Positions 13,201 to 21,124 are shown, counted from the first letter of the stretch. The stretch: 21,144 nt of DNA from WYZ-LMO2 sp040514265 (GCA_040514265.1 JBEVCD010000041.1:1-21144), one strand, 5' to 3'. Notes: a model not told the origin generated them from the sequence alone. Numbers and translations: made by a program.

Positions 13201-14428
13201 CCCCACCACCGAGGAAGTCGAGGAGCGTAACCCTCTTACCCTCAAACCTCTTTTCCGGCTTATCGTCGAAGTCGTCCAACCTTTTCACGACAGCCAACCC
13301 GAAGTGCTCCTTTATGACGTCGATCGCCGTGCTCTTCGCAACCTCGCTCTCCTCCTTCAGAAGTTCGAGGAGCCTGAGCTCGAACTCGCTGAAGAACTCG
13401 CTCTCAGCCGGAGCCTCCTCGAACTCAACTTCCTCCTCGCTCAGCCTTTCGAAGCGAAGCTCGAAGTGCTTAGCCTTAGCCAGCAAGCTGCTGAGCCTCT
13501 TTAGGTCTATATCCTCTGCACTGGCGAGCTTCACTATAGCGACGTCTTCGCTACCCACGAGCTTGAAAGCTTCGACGAGTTTTCTCTCAACTTCCGCCGC
13601 GCTCCTTCCGGAAACTCTGAGGCTTACGAGGTTCCTCGTTTTCACTTCTACAAACCTCGGCTCGAAGTCCTCGACGATCACGAAGCCCTTCGCGACGCCA
13701 TCCTTAATCCGGAGTTCCTCCCCGTATTCGACGAATTTCGACGCCTCCCTTGCATCGTACCTCTCAACGCATCCGGGGTATACGAGGTAGGCATCGCCGA
13801 AACGCTTAACCTTCGGCACGTGGACGTGACCGAAAGCGTAGTAGCTAGCTTCAGGCAAGTCGCTCAGCGTCAGCTCGTGGGCTATTTTTAGATCGATGTC
13901 GACGGCTTCCTTCACGGACTGATGCATTACGAGTATGCTTTCATCGCTCGAAGGCTTGAGAAGCGGGAGCACCTTGCCTATCCTCCACCTCGTCCTGTAT
14001 CCGTCTCCGAGGATCTCCACGTCTTTCCAGTAACCCCTGACGACGTAGACGTTTCCGACCCTCTCGCTCGTCACGTGCTCGTTCTCCACCCTCTCCCGCC
14101 TGAGCCCGAGGACGTTCAGCAGTCCGAGCTTTTCGAGCAGCTGACAGGCGGACATGTCGCGGGAGCTCCTGTCGTGGTTACCTTCTACGGCGAAAACCGG
14201 TATCCCCTCCCTTTTGAACACCGAAAGACCCTCTATAGCCTCCTTGAGCGCCCTCGGGCTCGGGGTGCTTCTGTGGAAGAGGTCGCCAGCGATCACTGCG
14301 AAATCGACCCTCTCAGCTACAGCCTTTTCCACGACCTCTCTGAACGCCCTCGCGAAGTCCTCAGCTCTCCAGGGCTGGTTGTACTGCTCGTATCCGAGGT
14401 GTATGTCCGCTATGTGCGCGAACCTCAT
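13190..14428 (-). CDS. mre11: Mre11 double-strand break repair nuclease
   Basis: Mn-dependent phosphodiesterase with 3'-5' exonuclease and ssDNA endonuclease activity, the nuclease half of the Mre11-Rad50 complex. The metal and catalytic residues fall at the same positions as in P. furiosus Mre11 at the N-terminal end: ADIHLG (D8, H10), AGDLFH (D49) and EGNHD (N84, H85). VMHQ (H169) and FGHVHVP (H201, H203) complete the site. The C-terminal third contains an acidic linker (about 345-360) and helices likely to bind the base of the Rad50 coiled coil. The ATG at 14428 overlaps the herA stop (ATGA) and has GGAGGAG 8 nt upstream. The frame is open to 14467, but those 13 residues are not family-like. 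The gene overlaps rad50 by 11 nt. Length is 412 aa. Confidence 0.95.
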   Translation of the reverse strand: MRFAHIADIHLGYEQYNQPWRAEDFARAFREVVEKAVAERVDFAVIAGDLFHRSTPSPRALKEAIEGLSVFKREGIPVFAVEGNHDRSSRDMSACQLLEKLGLLNVLGLRRERVENEHVTSERVGNVYVVRGYWKDVEILGDGYRTRWRIGKVLPLLKPSSDESILVMHQSVKEAVDIDLKIAHELTLSDLPEASYYAFGHVHVPKVKRFGDAYLVYPGCVERYDAREASKFVEYGEELRIKDGVAKGFVIVEDFEPRFVEVKTRNLVSLRVSGRSAAEVERKLVEAFKLVGSEDVAIVKLASAEDIDLKRLSSLLAKAKHFELRFERLSEEEVEFEEAPAESEFFSEFELRLLELLKEESEVAKSTAIDVIKEHFGLAVVKRLDDFDDKPEKRFEGKRVTLLDFLGGGDED

Positions 14429-15993
14429 ACGGCTAACTCCTCCAGGCTGAAGTCCTCCTCGGACCACTCCTCGACGACGTTTCTGTCTCCTCCTCCGTAG
14501 CTTCCGGTGAACCTCCTTATTTTAACTGCGACCGGTAGCTTTACAGCCGGACCCACTATAACAGCCTCTCCGACGCCGAGGGACGCTATGTCCTTGAGGA
14601 GATCCTCGCTTATGCTCTCGCTCGCCTGCTGGATGTAGCGCTGGTCGCTCGGCTCGACTATGCGGAGGACTATCTTCGTGTTGCACTGGCTCAGGATGTC
14701 CTCGTTTATCTTCTTCGGTCTCTGCGAAACTATTCCCATACCTATCCCAAATTTCCTGCCCTCTCTCGCTATCCTGCCCATCCAGAGCGTGACGTCGTTG
14801 TAATCCTTCGACGCGAATATGTGGGCTTCCTCGAAAATGAGGAGCACGGGCTTCCTGACGGCTGGACAAACACTCTCCCAGCCCCTTCTGCCGCGGAGGT
14901 AGTTTATCCTCCCCGTCAGGAGGTTCCTCAGCAGGTAGGCTACGACGACGCGCATCTGCATTTCGTCGAATCCGCTGAGGTCCACGACGTTCAAATAGGA
15001 GGGCTTTATGCTCGCCAGCATGTCCCTCTGCTGTAGAAGGTCTTCATACCTACGCAGGAAGGACGAGACGTATTCCTTTATCCTTCCCAGCGAGCTCAAA
15101 TCCTGTCTGTCGAGTGTGGCGATCCTCCTGGCTCCGTTGACGTCGTAGTACTCCACCTCCCTCCTCTGGGAGGCTGCGTTGATCCACTCCTCTATCCTGT
15201 CGAGAACAGCTTCCACAAAGTCCCTGCCGCTGAGACCCATCGCCCTGACAGTTGTGAACGCCCTCTCGAGGTGCATCCTCTGAACGGCAGCCCTCTCCCT
15301 GTCTACCCCAACGAGCGAGGCGAACTCCCAGGGTTCGAGCCTTTCCGGTCTTATACCAGCCGGAACTATGTTCTTTCCGAGCTCCGTTCCGTCTTCGAAG
15401 GTGTATCCGACGTACTCGCCATGGGGATCTATGAGCACGACCGTTCCCTTCAGCTTCCTTACGACGTCGTTGACGATGACGGCGACGGTGTTCGACTTCC
15501 CGCCGCCGGTAACGGAGAGGATCGCGAAGTGTCTGAGCACGAGCTGGTTCACGTCGAGCGAAACAGCCACGTCCTCACGGGTCAGCAACCTTCCGATCTC
15601 TATCGAGCTTCTGGTCGGCGAGAAGAGTCTTCTCAGCATCTCATCGTCTGCGATCCTAACTTCCGAACTCGGCTTTACCGGCGAGCGGTTCGGTTCGACG
15701 AAACCGTCTCTCATAACCCCAACTACGCTCGCGTTGGCGACTACAACTTCGTTCCTTTCGAGAAGGGATCTCGATGCCGCGAGGTTCTTTAGCATGTAAT
15801 CGAATCCGAACTCGTCGACTATCAGCCTGTTAAAGCTGCTAATCTCCCTGACTATTCCCAAAACTTCCTCCCCCTCGTTGTTCTTCGCGACGACGTACTC
15901 GCCGAAGCGTGGCATTAACTGGGGGTTTACGACGAAGCTGAACTCTGAGATCGAGGACTTTCCGAACACGAGACCGACTACGTTCACGTTCAT
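14425..15993 (-). CDS. herA: HerA bipolar DNA helicase/translocase
   Basis: Hexameric FtsK/HerA-superfamily ATPase that loads NurA and unwinds ends during resection. The 522-aa protein has an N-terminal HAS-barrel domain (about 1-110). The ATPase core carries Walker A SVTGGGKSN (160-168, K166), the conserved LIDPHGEY (187-194), Walker B LLIFEEAH (384-391) and the sensor VSQRPKKI (422-429). The Arg-containing CNTKIVLRI (437-445) is a candidate arginine-finger region. All expected motifs are present. The gene starts 15 nt after the PP-loop gene on the same strand and overlaps mre11 by 4 nt. A weak TATA-like sequence lies about 20 nt before the ATG, so transcription from the upstream gene's promoter is likely, though an internal promoter is possible. 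Confidence 0.95.
   Translation of the reverse strand: MNVNVVGLVFGKSSISEFSFVVNPQLMPRFGEYVVAKNNEGEEVLGIVREISSFNRLIVDEFGFDYMLKNLAASRSLLERNEVVVANASVVGVMRDGFVEPNRSPVKPSSEVRIADDEMLRRLFSPTRSSIEIGRLLTREDVAVSLDVNQLVLRHFAILSVTGGGKSNTVAVIVNDVVRKLKGTVVLIDPHGEYVGYTFEDGTELGKNIVPAGIRPERLEPWEFASLVGVDRERAAVQRMHLERAFTTVRAMGLSGRDFVEAVLDRIEEWINAASQRREVEYYDVNGARRIATLDRQDLSSLGRIKEYVSSFLRRYEDLLQQRDMLASIKPSYLNVVDLSGFDEMQMRVVVAYLLRNLLTGRINYLRGRRGWESVCPAVRKPVLLIFEEAHIFASKDYNDVTLWMGRIAREGRKFGIGMGIVSQRPKKINEDILSQCNTKIVLRIVEPSDQRYIQQASESISEDLLKDIASLGVGEAVIVGPAVKLPVAVKIRRFTGSYGGGDRNVVEEWSEEDFSLEELAV
14437..14443 (-). promoter_or_regulatory. Ribosome binding site deciding the mre11 start
   Basis: GGAGGAG on the minus strand, inside the herA 3' end, 8 nt before the ATG at 14428. 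It supports this start over the longer open frame that reaches 14467. Confidence 0.65.
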
Positions 15994-16008
15994 CCTTCGA
16001 CCGAAAGC

Positions 16009-17250
16009 CTATAAGTCTTCTGCCAGCTTCGAGCGGAGGAAGAGTTTGAAGAGTTCATTGCCCTTCAACCGCTTGAAGTTCGGGAGGTTGAGCATCAACG
16101 ACAGTTCCCAGCTCCGCAGTGAAGGGCAGATGTAGCAGCCTATCCTGTAGAAACCCAGCTCGTAGAGCGGGTTCAGCGGCAGTTCGCGGAGCTTTACGTA
16201 GAGCTGGAGGTGCATGGTGTTCCAGCTCCTGAGCGGAGCCACCACGGTTACCTTCCCAGCCCGGTAAACCGGGGGTCTCGAACTCCTGCTTTCGGACTCC
16301 ACATCCCTGTCACCTACAACGACTAAGCACTCTCCGAACTCCTCGTATATCTCTTCGAAGAGCTTCAACTTCAGCCCGGTGCACCACCTCCTTTCGTGGC
16401 TCGGGAGACCGAGCTCACTTATCTTGTCCGAAAGCTTCAGTTTGTAAGTGTAGAGGTCTATCCCGAACTCCTCGGCGACCCTCTTAACGAACTCCCTGTT
16501 CTCCTCGAAATCGACGTCTACGTCGATGAAGACGGCTTTGACGTCTCCGAAGGCTTTCATAGCTAAGAAGAGCGCAGTCGTGCTGTCCTTTCCGCCACTC
16601 CACGGCACCACGACTTCCTTGGTTTCGAACCCTCTGAGCCACGAGACCGCTTTCCTTTCGGCTTTCAGCAGAAAGTCCTCGTTCGCCTTCGCGAGCTCTG
16701 CTACGTCGACACTTTCCGGTTCCTCGCCCTCGTATCTCACGTCGCAGCCGTAATCCTTTATGTGGATCCTTCCCGCGACCCTCCCCTTAGAGAATATGTA
16801 GTGCAAGCCTCCAAGGTCGCGGAGCGCCACGTAGTGTCCTTCGCCCAGCACCGTTCCCGGAGATTTCAGCAAAAATACGTCGTGGTGCGGCTTTGCATTT
16901 ACTATAGGGTTTCTGAGGCTTCCGAGGATGTAAGTTCTGTCGTAAGACACCGCAAGTCTCATCTTAGCCCTCGCGAGCTCTATCTCTTCTCTTATCTCCT
17001 CAAGCCTCATGTTCCTGATCTTCCTCTTCCTCACGACGTGCACGAACTCGTAACCCTCGAAGAGTTCAGCATCTTCCCTGTTCGCGAGGACCACGACGTC
17101 CTCAAGCTCCCTCAGCCTTTCCAGTATCTCTTCTTTGCTTCTCACCCCTCCGAGCGATATTACCTCGAAGTCCCAGCCCTTGTAGTAAGCTTCGACCGCA
17201 TGCCTTATGGCTTTGGCGTCCTTCCTACTCCTCGTCGCTATTCTGAGCAT
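16009..17250 (-). CDS. PP-loop ATPase of the PAPS-reductase family, probable Fe-S enzyme, function unknown
   Basis: Archaeal PAPS-reductase-like PP-loop protein of 413 aa. The N-terminal half (1-200) is not a PAPS reductase domain. Part of it (GSLRNPIVNAK, YVALRDLGGLHYIF, GRVAGRI) could be a PUA-like nucleic-acid-binding unit (inference). The C-terminal half carries the PP-loop VPWSGGKDSTTAL (215-227), ERRWCTGLKLK (C290) and GCYICPS (C372, C375). C290 plus the CxxC pair could hold a three-cysteine [4Fe-4S] cluster, as in TtcA-type tRNA thiolases. DndC and CysD share the W-C-T-x-x-L-K type motif. The likely chemistry is adenylation followed by sulfur transfer, with unknown substrate. The ATG at 17250 is chosen over the longer frame to 17301, because a TATA box lies 24 nt upstream and the longer frame would overlap rtcB. 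It precedes herA by 15 nt on the same strand. Confidence 0.75.
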   Translation of the reverse strand: MLRIATRSRKDAKAIRHAVEAYYKGWDFEVISLGGVRSKEEILERLRELEDVVVLANREDAELFEGYEFVHVVRKRKIRNMRLEEIREEIELARAKMRLAVSYDRTYILGSLRNPIVNAKPHHDVFLLKSPGTVLGEGHYVALRDLGGLHYIFSKGRVAGRIHIKDYGCDVRYEGEEPESVDVAELAKANEDFLLKAERKAVSWLRGFETKEVVVPWSGGKDSTTALFLAMKAFGDVKAVFIDVDVDFEENREFVKRVAEEFGIDLYTYKLKLSDKISELGLPSHERRWCTGLKLKLFEEIYEEFGECLVVVGDRDVESESRSSRPPVYRAGKVTVVAPLRSWNTMHLQLYVKLRELPLNPLYELGFYRIGCYICPSLRSWELSLMLNLPNFKRLKGNELFKLFLRSKLAEDL

Positions 17251-17270
17251 CTGAGTTACTAAGCCAACAC

Positions 17271-17277
17271 TTTTTAA
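17271..17277. promoter_or_regulatory. Shared bidirectional TATA element between the PP-loop/herA operon and rtcB operon
   Basis: TTTTTAA within ACTTTTTAAGTC reads as a TATA-like box on both strands (minus: CTTAAAAAGT). Its centre is about 26 nt from the rtcB ATG (17300) and about 24 nt from the PP-loop ATG (17250). No other A/T-rich box exists in the 49-bp gap, so both leaderless genes seem to depend on the same element. Confidence 0.5.
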
Positions 17278-17299
17278 GTCGACTTCCCCGCCTAAACTC

Positions 17300-18739
17300 A
17301 TGGAGAACTTGCTGAGAAAGGTTACCGACTACAAGTGGGAGCTACCAAAGAGTTACAAGCCGGGTATGAGGGTTCCAGCTTACTTCTACATAAGCAGGAA
17401 GCTGATGCAGATTCTGGAAAGGGATGCCGTCGAGCAGGCAGCGAACGTCGCGACGATGCCGGGGATACAGGTTGCATCTCTCGTAATGCCGGACGTTCAC
17501 GTCGGTTACGGCTTCCCGATTGGCGGAGTCGCAGCTTTCGATGTCGAAGAGGGTGTGGTCTCGCCAGGTGGAGTGGGCTTCGACATAAACTGCGGAGTTA
17601 GACTTCTGAGGAGCAACCTGAAGGTCGAGGAGGTCAGACCGAAGATAAGGGAGCTTATAGACGCCCTATTCGTAGCCGTCCCGAGCGGGGTCGGCAGCGA
17701 GGGGAGGCTTAGGGTCAGCGATAGAGAGCTCGACGAGATATTCGTCGTCGGCGCGAAGTGGGCTGTAGAGAACGGCTACGGATACGAGAGGGATCTGGAG
17801 CACTGCGAAGAGGGAGGAGCTCTCAAAGGTGCGAAGCCGGAAGTCGTGAGCAAAAAGGCTCGCGACAGGGGCAGACCGCAGCTCGGAACGCTCGGAAGCG
17901 GAAACCACTTCCTAGAAGTCCAATACGTCGACAAGATCTACGACGAGAAAGCCGCCAAGGTCATGGGGCTCGAAGAGGGGATGGTCACGGTGATGATCCA
18001 CTGCGGGAGCAGGGGGCTCGGACACCAGGTCTGCACGGACTTCCTCGAAGTCCTCGACAGGGCTGTCAGGAAGTACGGGATAAGCCTCCCGGACAGGCAG
18101 CTCGCCTGCGCGCCGATAAAGAGTAGAGAGGGCGAGGACTACTTCGGCGGCATGGCTGCGAGCGCAAACTACGCGTGGTGCAACAGGCAGATAATAACGC
18201 ACTGGACGCGGGAGACCTTCCAGAAGGTGTTCAGGATGAGCGAGGAAGATCTGGGAATGGAACTCGTTTACGACGTTGCCCACAACATAGCCAAGTTCGA
18301 GGAGCACAAGGTGGACGGAAGGAGGAAGGTCTGCGTTCACAGGAAGGGCGCTACGAGGGCTTTCGGTCCGGGTCACAGAGACCTGCCAGCCGACTACCGC
18401 GACATAGGGCAGCCGGTGCTGATTCCGGGGAGCATGGGGACGCCGAGCTACGTGCTGATAGGCACGCAGAGGGCGATGGAAGAAACGTTCGGCAGCACAT
18501 GCCACGGCAGCGGTAGAGTCATGAGCAGGGCTGCGGCTAAGAGGAAGCTCAGGGGAAGCGAGGTTAAGCAGAAGCTCGAAAGCAGGGGGATATACGTCAG
18601 AGCCACTCAGGGAGCCCTTCTGGCTGAGGAGGCTCCAGAAGCTTACAAGAGCAGCGACGACGTCGTGGAAGTCGTTCACAGAGCCGGCATATCGAGGCTC
18701 GTAGCCAGACTCCTCCCGCTCGGAGTTGCGAAGGGCTGA
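17300..18739 (+). CDS. rtcB: RtcB 3'-phosphate/5'-OH RNA ligase (tRNA-splicing ligase)
   Basis: GTP- and Mn-dependent ligase that joins tRNA exons after intron removal, and also repairs cleaved RNA. The 479-aa protein has the full catalytic set. This comprises GFDINCGVRL (D95, C98), LGSGNHFLEV (H203), VMIHCGSRGLGHQ (H234), YDVAHNIAKFE (H328), VHRKGATRAFGPG and STCHGSGR (H402). H402 corresponds to the His that is guanylylated in the Pyrococcus enzyme. It is uninterrupted, with no intein, though archaeal rtcB often carries one. It is the first gene of a tight operon with dphB (TGATG, 1-nt overlap) and the OB-fold gene. Archease, the usual partner, is not in the window. The ATG at 17300 is probably leaderless. 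Confidence 0.96.
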   Translation: MENLLRKVTDYKWELPKSYKPGMRVPAYFYISRKLMQILERDAVEQAANVATMPGIQVASLVMPDVHVGYGFPIGGVAAFDVEEGVVSPGGVGFDINCGVRLLRSNLKVEEVRPKIRELIDALFVAVPSGVGSEGRLRVSDRELDEIFVVGAKWAVENGYGYERDLEHCEEGGALKGAKPEVVSKKARDRGRPQLGTLGSGNHFLEVQYVDKIYDEKAAKVMGLEEGMVTVMIHCGSRGLGHQVCTDFLEVLDRAVRKYGISLPDRQLACAPIKSREGEDYFGGMAASANYAWCNRQIITHWTRETFQKVFRMSEEDLGMELVYDVAHNIAKFEEHKVDGRRKVCVHRKGATRAFGPGHRDLPADYRDIGQPVLIPGSMGTPSYVLIGTQRAMEETFGSTCHGSGRVMSRAAAKRKLRGSEVKQKLESRGIYVRATQGALLAEEAPEAYKSSDDVVEVVHRAGISRLVARLLPLGVAKG

Positions 18740-19482
18740 TGCTTCTGCTCATCGGCTTAGGCGTCGGGGATGCGAGGGACATATCGCTGAGGGGACTCGA
18801 AGCTGCGAGAAAAGCTGATAAGGTTTACGTCGAACTCTACACCTCGAAATTTTCTTCGAGCGTCGAGGAGATTGCGGAGATCATCGGGAGGGAGGTGGAG
18901 GTTCTCAGCAGGAGCGACCTCGAAGAGAACTGCTGGAAGATCGTCGAAGAGGCGAGGGATAGAGACGTTGCAGTGCTCATCCCTGGCGACCCGATGGTCG
19001 CGACGACACACGTGATACTGAGGCTCGAAGCCAGAAAGAGGGGCGTGGAGAGCAGGGTGATACACTCTTCGAGCGTGGTAAGCGCGGTCTGCGGGGCTAC
19101 AGGTCTTCAGGTCTACAGGTTCGGAAAGGTCGCCACAGTCAGCTGGACTAAAAGCAGAGCGCCGATCGACGTTTTAAAGGCTAACGAGAGCATAGATGCG
19201 CACACGCTACTTCTACTCGACGTCGACATGTCGGTGAGCGATGCGGTCGAAATCCTCGTCGAGACCGATGGCTCTCTGGCTGAGAAGTTCGCCGTCGGCG
19301 TCGCGAGGATTGGCTGGGAGCCGGTATTAGCGTGCGACAGGCTCGCAAAGCTTACCGGCTACGAGTTCGGCGATCTGCCGCACTGCATCGTCGTTCTGGC
19401 TCCGACGCTCCACATCGTTGAGTACGAATACCTCTCAGCTTTTGCGAACGCCCCGAAGGAGCTGGAGGTGCTCGTGAGGTGA
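18739..19482 (+). CDS. dphB: Diphthine synthase DphB
   Basis: SAM-dependent methyltransferase that methylates the 3-amino-3-carboxypropyl-histidine of elongation factor 2 during diphthamide synthesis. It belongs to the tetrapyrrole-methylase-fold family. Visible features are the N-terminal LLLIGLGVGDARDISLRGL, the ADKVYVELYTS segment (26-36) and VAVLIPGDPMVATTH (77-91). HSSSVVSAVCGATGLQVYRFG (from about 109) and the C-terminal LPHCIVVLAPTLHIVEYEYL are also characteristic. The 247-aa length is normal. The ATG shares its A with the rtcB stop codon, so the genes are translationally coupled. The downstream OB-fold gene begins inside its stop codon. Confidence 0.94.
   Translation: MLLLIGLGVGDARDISLRGLEAARKADKVYVELYTSKFSSSVEEIAEIIGREVEVLSRSDLEENCWKIVEEARDRDVAVLIPGDPMVATTHVILRLEARKRGVESRVIHSSSVVSAVCGATGLQVYRFGKVATVSWTKSRAPIDVLKANESIDAHTLLLLDVDMSVSDAVEILVETDGSLAEKFAVGVARIGWEPVLACDRLAKLTGYEFGDLPHCIVVLAPTLHIVEYEYLSAFANAPKELEVLVR
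19464..19470 (+). promoter_or_regulatory. Ribosome binding site for the OB-fold gene
   Basis: GGAGGTG within the dphB 3' end lies 8 nt before the GTG at 19479. This near-consensus site, together with the GTGA overlap with the dphB stop, fixes the non-ATG start. Confidence 0.75.
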
Positions 19483-20039
19483 AGATCTCAGAGCACTTCG
19501 CCGGACTCCTCGACGAGGAAACCGTCGAGCTCCTGGAGAAGTACATCAGGGGAGAGCTGAAAGTTGGCAGAACTGTCAGAGGGAGAGTCGAGAAGGTCTA
19601 CATCAGGAAGAACCAAAAGATTCTGGTTCTTGACAGCAAGCTAAAGGTGGTCTTGCACGGCGAGGCTGCGGGGATCGAGGTTCCCGAGGGGGCGAACGTT
19701 GAGGCGAGCGGGAAGCTCAGCGATGGAGTCGTCGACGTCCTGAACCCGGAAGCTGTGAAGGTCAGCGTCGATTACACGCCGATCGCCAAGCTAATTCCGG
19801 ACGAGAGGTTCAACGTCCGCGGAAGGGTCAGCGGGCTTGGAGACGTCGAAAGGGGGGTCGAAATCTACCTTTCCGACGAGAGCGGAAGGGTTCGGGTTCT
19901 TCTCTGGACTCAGAGGGATCTCTACAACCTCGTCGACATCGGAGACTGTGTCGAAATCCTGAACGGAATCGCGAGGCTGAACAGGAGAGGCGAAATAGAG
20001 CTGCATGTGGACAGGAGAGCTAAAGCCAGGCTCTGCTAA
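19479..20039 (+). CDS. Two-OB-fold protein, probable single-stranded nucleic-acid-binding (RPA-like)
   Basis: Small protein (186 aa) with a short helical N-terminus (1-25) and two OB-fold-like segments. OB1 is about 30-95 (VGRTVRGRVEKVYIRKNQKI, then an L-x-V-x-L-x-G strand pattern). OB2 is about 110-183 (FNVRGRVSGLGDVERGVEI, YLSDESGRVRVLLW, GDCVEILNGIARLNRRGEI). OB2 resembles the DNA-binding OB folds of archaeal RPA and related OB proteins, including the conserved VRVLLW strand. I see no zinc finger or RPA C-terminal domain, so it is shorter than a typical RPA41. The binding partner (ssDNA or RNA) is not determined. Location after rtcB and dphB would also suit an RNA role. It starts with GTG (GTGA overlap with dphB) and ends 4 nt into the convergent DUF123 gene. 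Confidence 0.7.
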   Translation: MKISEHFAGLLDEETVELLEKYIRGELKVGRTVRGRVEKVYIRKNQKILVLDSKLKVVLHGEAAGIEVPEGANVEASGKLSDGVVDVLNPEAVKVSVDYTPIAKLIPDERFNVRGRVSGLGDVERGVEIYLSDESGRVRVLLWTQRDLYNLVDIGDCVEILNGIARLNRRGEIELHVDRRAKARLC

Positions 20040-20383
20040 CGCCACAGAATTTTAACAGCCGAGAGCGAGGGGGAGTAGAAGAGGTGCGACTCGCAGCTGC
20101 AGTCGGAGCAGCCGAAGCGGGGGACGCTCCGCAGCTGGGAAAGCTTGGCAGCAAGCCTGCACTCTTCGAGCTTCGTTAAAATCGCAGCCATCCTTTCCAT
20201 CTCCAGATAGTCGACGTGCCACCTCTTCGACTTTTCCGACCTGAAGTGCCTCTTTATCCTGTGGGCACCGTTGAGGCTTCCGACGTAGAAGTAGTAGCCA
20301 GCCTCGAACTCTAACTCCCCGAGGGCTCCAATTCTGAGCTTCCTCCTTCTATCGTTACGCAGAATTAAAACGTAGGAGGTCAA
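20036..20383 (-). CDS. DUF123 / GIY-YIG-like nuclease-fold protein
   Basis: The 115-aa protein matches the DUF123 family, a GIY-YIG-related domain also found fused to endonuclease III in some archaea. Visible family features are SYVLILRNDRRRKLRIGALG (3-22), GYYFYVGS (29-36, the GIY-YIG-like core) and RIKRHFRSEKSKRWHVDYL (42-60). FGCSDCSCESHLFY (90-103, C92, C95, C97, H100) looks like a small metal site or structural motif. A nuclease role is plausible but not proven for the family. It starts with TTG at 20383, overlapping the hydrolase stop (TTGA), with GGAGGT 4 nt upstream. The two genes are therefore coupled. It converges with the OB-fold gene, overlapping by 4 nt. Confidence 0.8.
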   Translation of the reverse strand: MTSYVLILRNDRRRKLRIGALGELEFEAGYYFYVGSLNGAHRIKRHFRSEKSKRWHVDYLEMERMAAILTKLEECRLAAKLSQLRSVPRFGCSDCSCESHLFYSPSLSAVKILWR

Positions 20384-21105
20384 AGGAACCTCCTCAGCTC
20401 CAAGTTCAGCTCCTCCGGCTTTTCAAGCATCACCATGTGACCCGCATCTATTACCACGAGCCGCGAGTCAGGTATGTGGTCCCTCAGGAACTCCGAATAC
20501 CTGACCGGCGTCAGAACGTCCTTGGAGCCAGCGACTACGAGCGTTGGGACGTCTATCCTGAACTCACCGCTCTCGTATCTTTCGAGCAGGTCGAAGGCGT
20601 CGCAGAGGCGGAGGTCTTTGAGCAGAACCTTATGGTTCTTCGCCAGAACCGGGACGTACTTCTCCGCGAGGGGCTCGTCGGAGAACGCGTATCTGAGAAA
20701 TACTCTTGCAGCTTCCTCTCCTCTCTCTTCGAGCTCCTTGAGGATCTCCGGTCGAACTCTAAGCCTTGCGCCAGTGGCTACGAGGACCAACTTCTCTACC
20801 ACGCCGTACTCGCAGAGGAGCTGAGCTACGGCTCCCCCCATGCTGTGTCCGACGATCGAAGCCTTTCCAAACTGCCTCTCCACGAATCTAGCGACGAAGT
20901 AAGCGTAGTCTTCGAGCGACCTTATCTCCGCTTCCCCGCTGCTTCCGTGGTTTGGAAGGTCTATGGCGCAGCCTCCAACGCCTCTTAACTGGTTCTCCCA
21001 CACCGTAGCGTCGCATCCCGCCCCGTGAACGTAAACCGTGCGAGCTTCGCCGGACTTCAGGAAGGACAGTTCGACACCGTCGATGATCACATCCAGTCTC
21101 TCCAT
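20380..21105 (-). CDS. Alpha/beta-hydrolase fold enzyme
   Basis: Cytoplasmic alpha/beta hydrolase of 241 aa with a complete catalytic triad. The nucleophile is S88 in VGHSMGG, the acid is probably D196 in VAGSKDVLTP, and the base is H223 in DAGHMVM. VYVHGAGCDATVWENQL (24-40) forms the oxyanion-hole region and DLPNHGSSG (49-57) is also typical. A small cap region lies between about 115 and 180. The substrate is unknown. Esterase, lipase-like or C-C hydrolase activities are all possible. The ATG at 21105 has a TATA-like box 24 nt upstream and is probably leaderless. It is the first gene of a two-gene operon with the DUF123 gene. Confidence 0.85.
   Translation of the reverse strand: MERLDVIIDGVELSFLKSGEARTVYVHGAGCDATVWENQLRGVGGCAIDLPNHGSSGEAEIRSLEDYAYFVARFVERQFGKASIVGHSMGGAVAQLLCEYGVVEKLVLVATGARLRVRPEILKELEERGEEAARVFLRYAFSDEPLAEKYVPVLAKNHKVLLKDLRLCDAFDLLERYESGEFRIDVPTLVVAGSKDVLTPVRYSEFLRDHIPDSRLVVIDAGHMVMLEKPEELNLELRRFL
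20388..20393 (-). promoter_or_regulatory. Ribosome binding site for the TTG-started DUF123 gene
   Basis: GGAGGT on the minus strand, 4 nt before the TTG at 20383 and inside the hydrolase 3' end. It is the main reason for accepting the rare TTG start. Confidence 0.65.
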
Positions 21106-21124
21106 GGTTCCGCTACGCTACGGC

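Noticed and set aside
10576..13230. Several long plus-strand open frames opposite rad50
   Set aside because: They are Ser/Leu/Pro-rich reverse-complement shadows of the coiled-coil codons with no recognisable domain.
16009..17250. DndC-like component of a DNA phosphorothioation system next to Rad50/HerA-like genes
   Set aside because: The Rad50, HerA, Mre11 and NurA here are the standard repair proteins. No DndB, DndD or DndE is present, and the N-terminal half does not look like DndC. Only a general family relation remains.
17300..18739. Possible intein in rtcB, a common insertion site
   Set aside because: The frame is continuous at normal length with all catalytic motifs at expected spacing.
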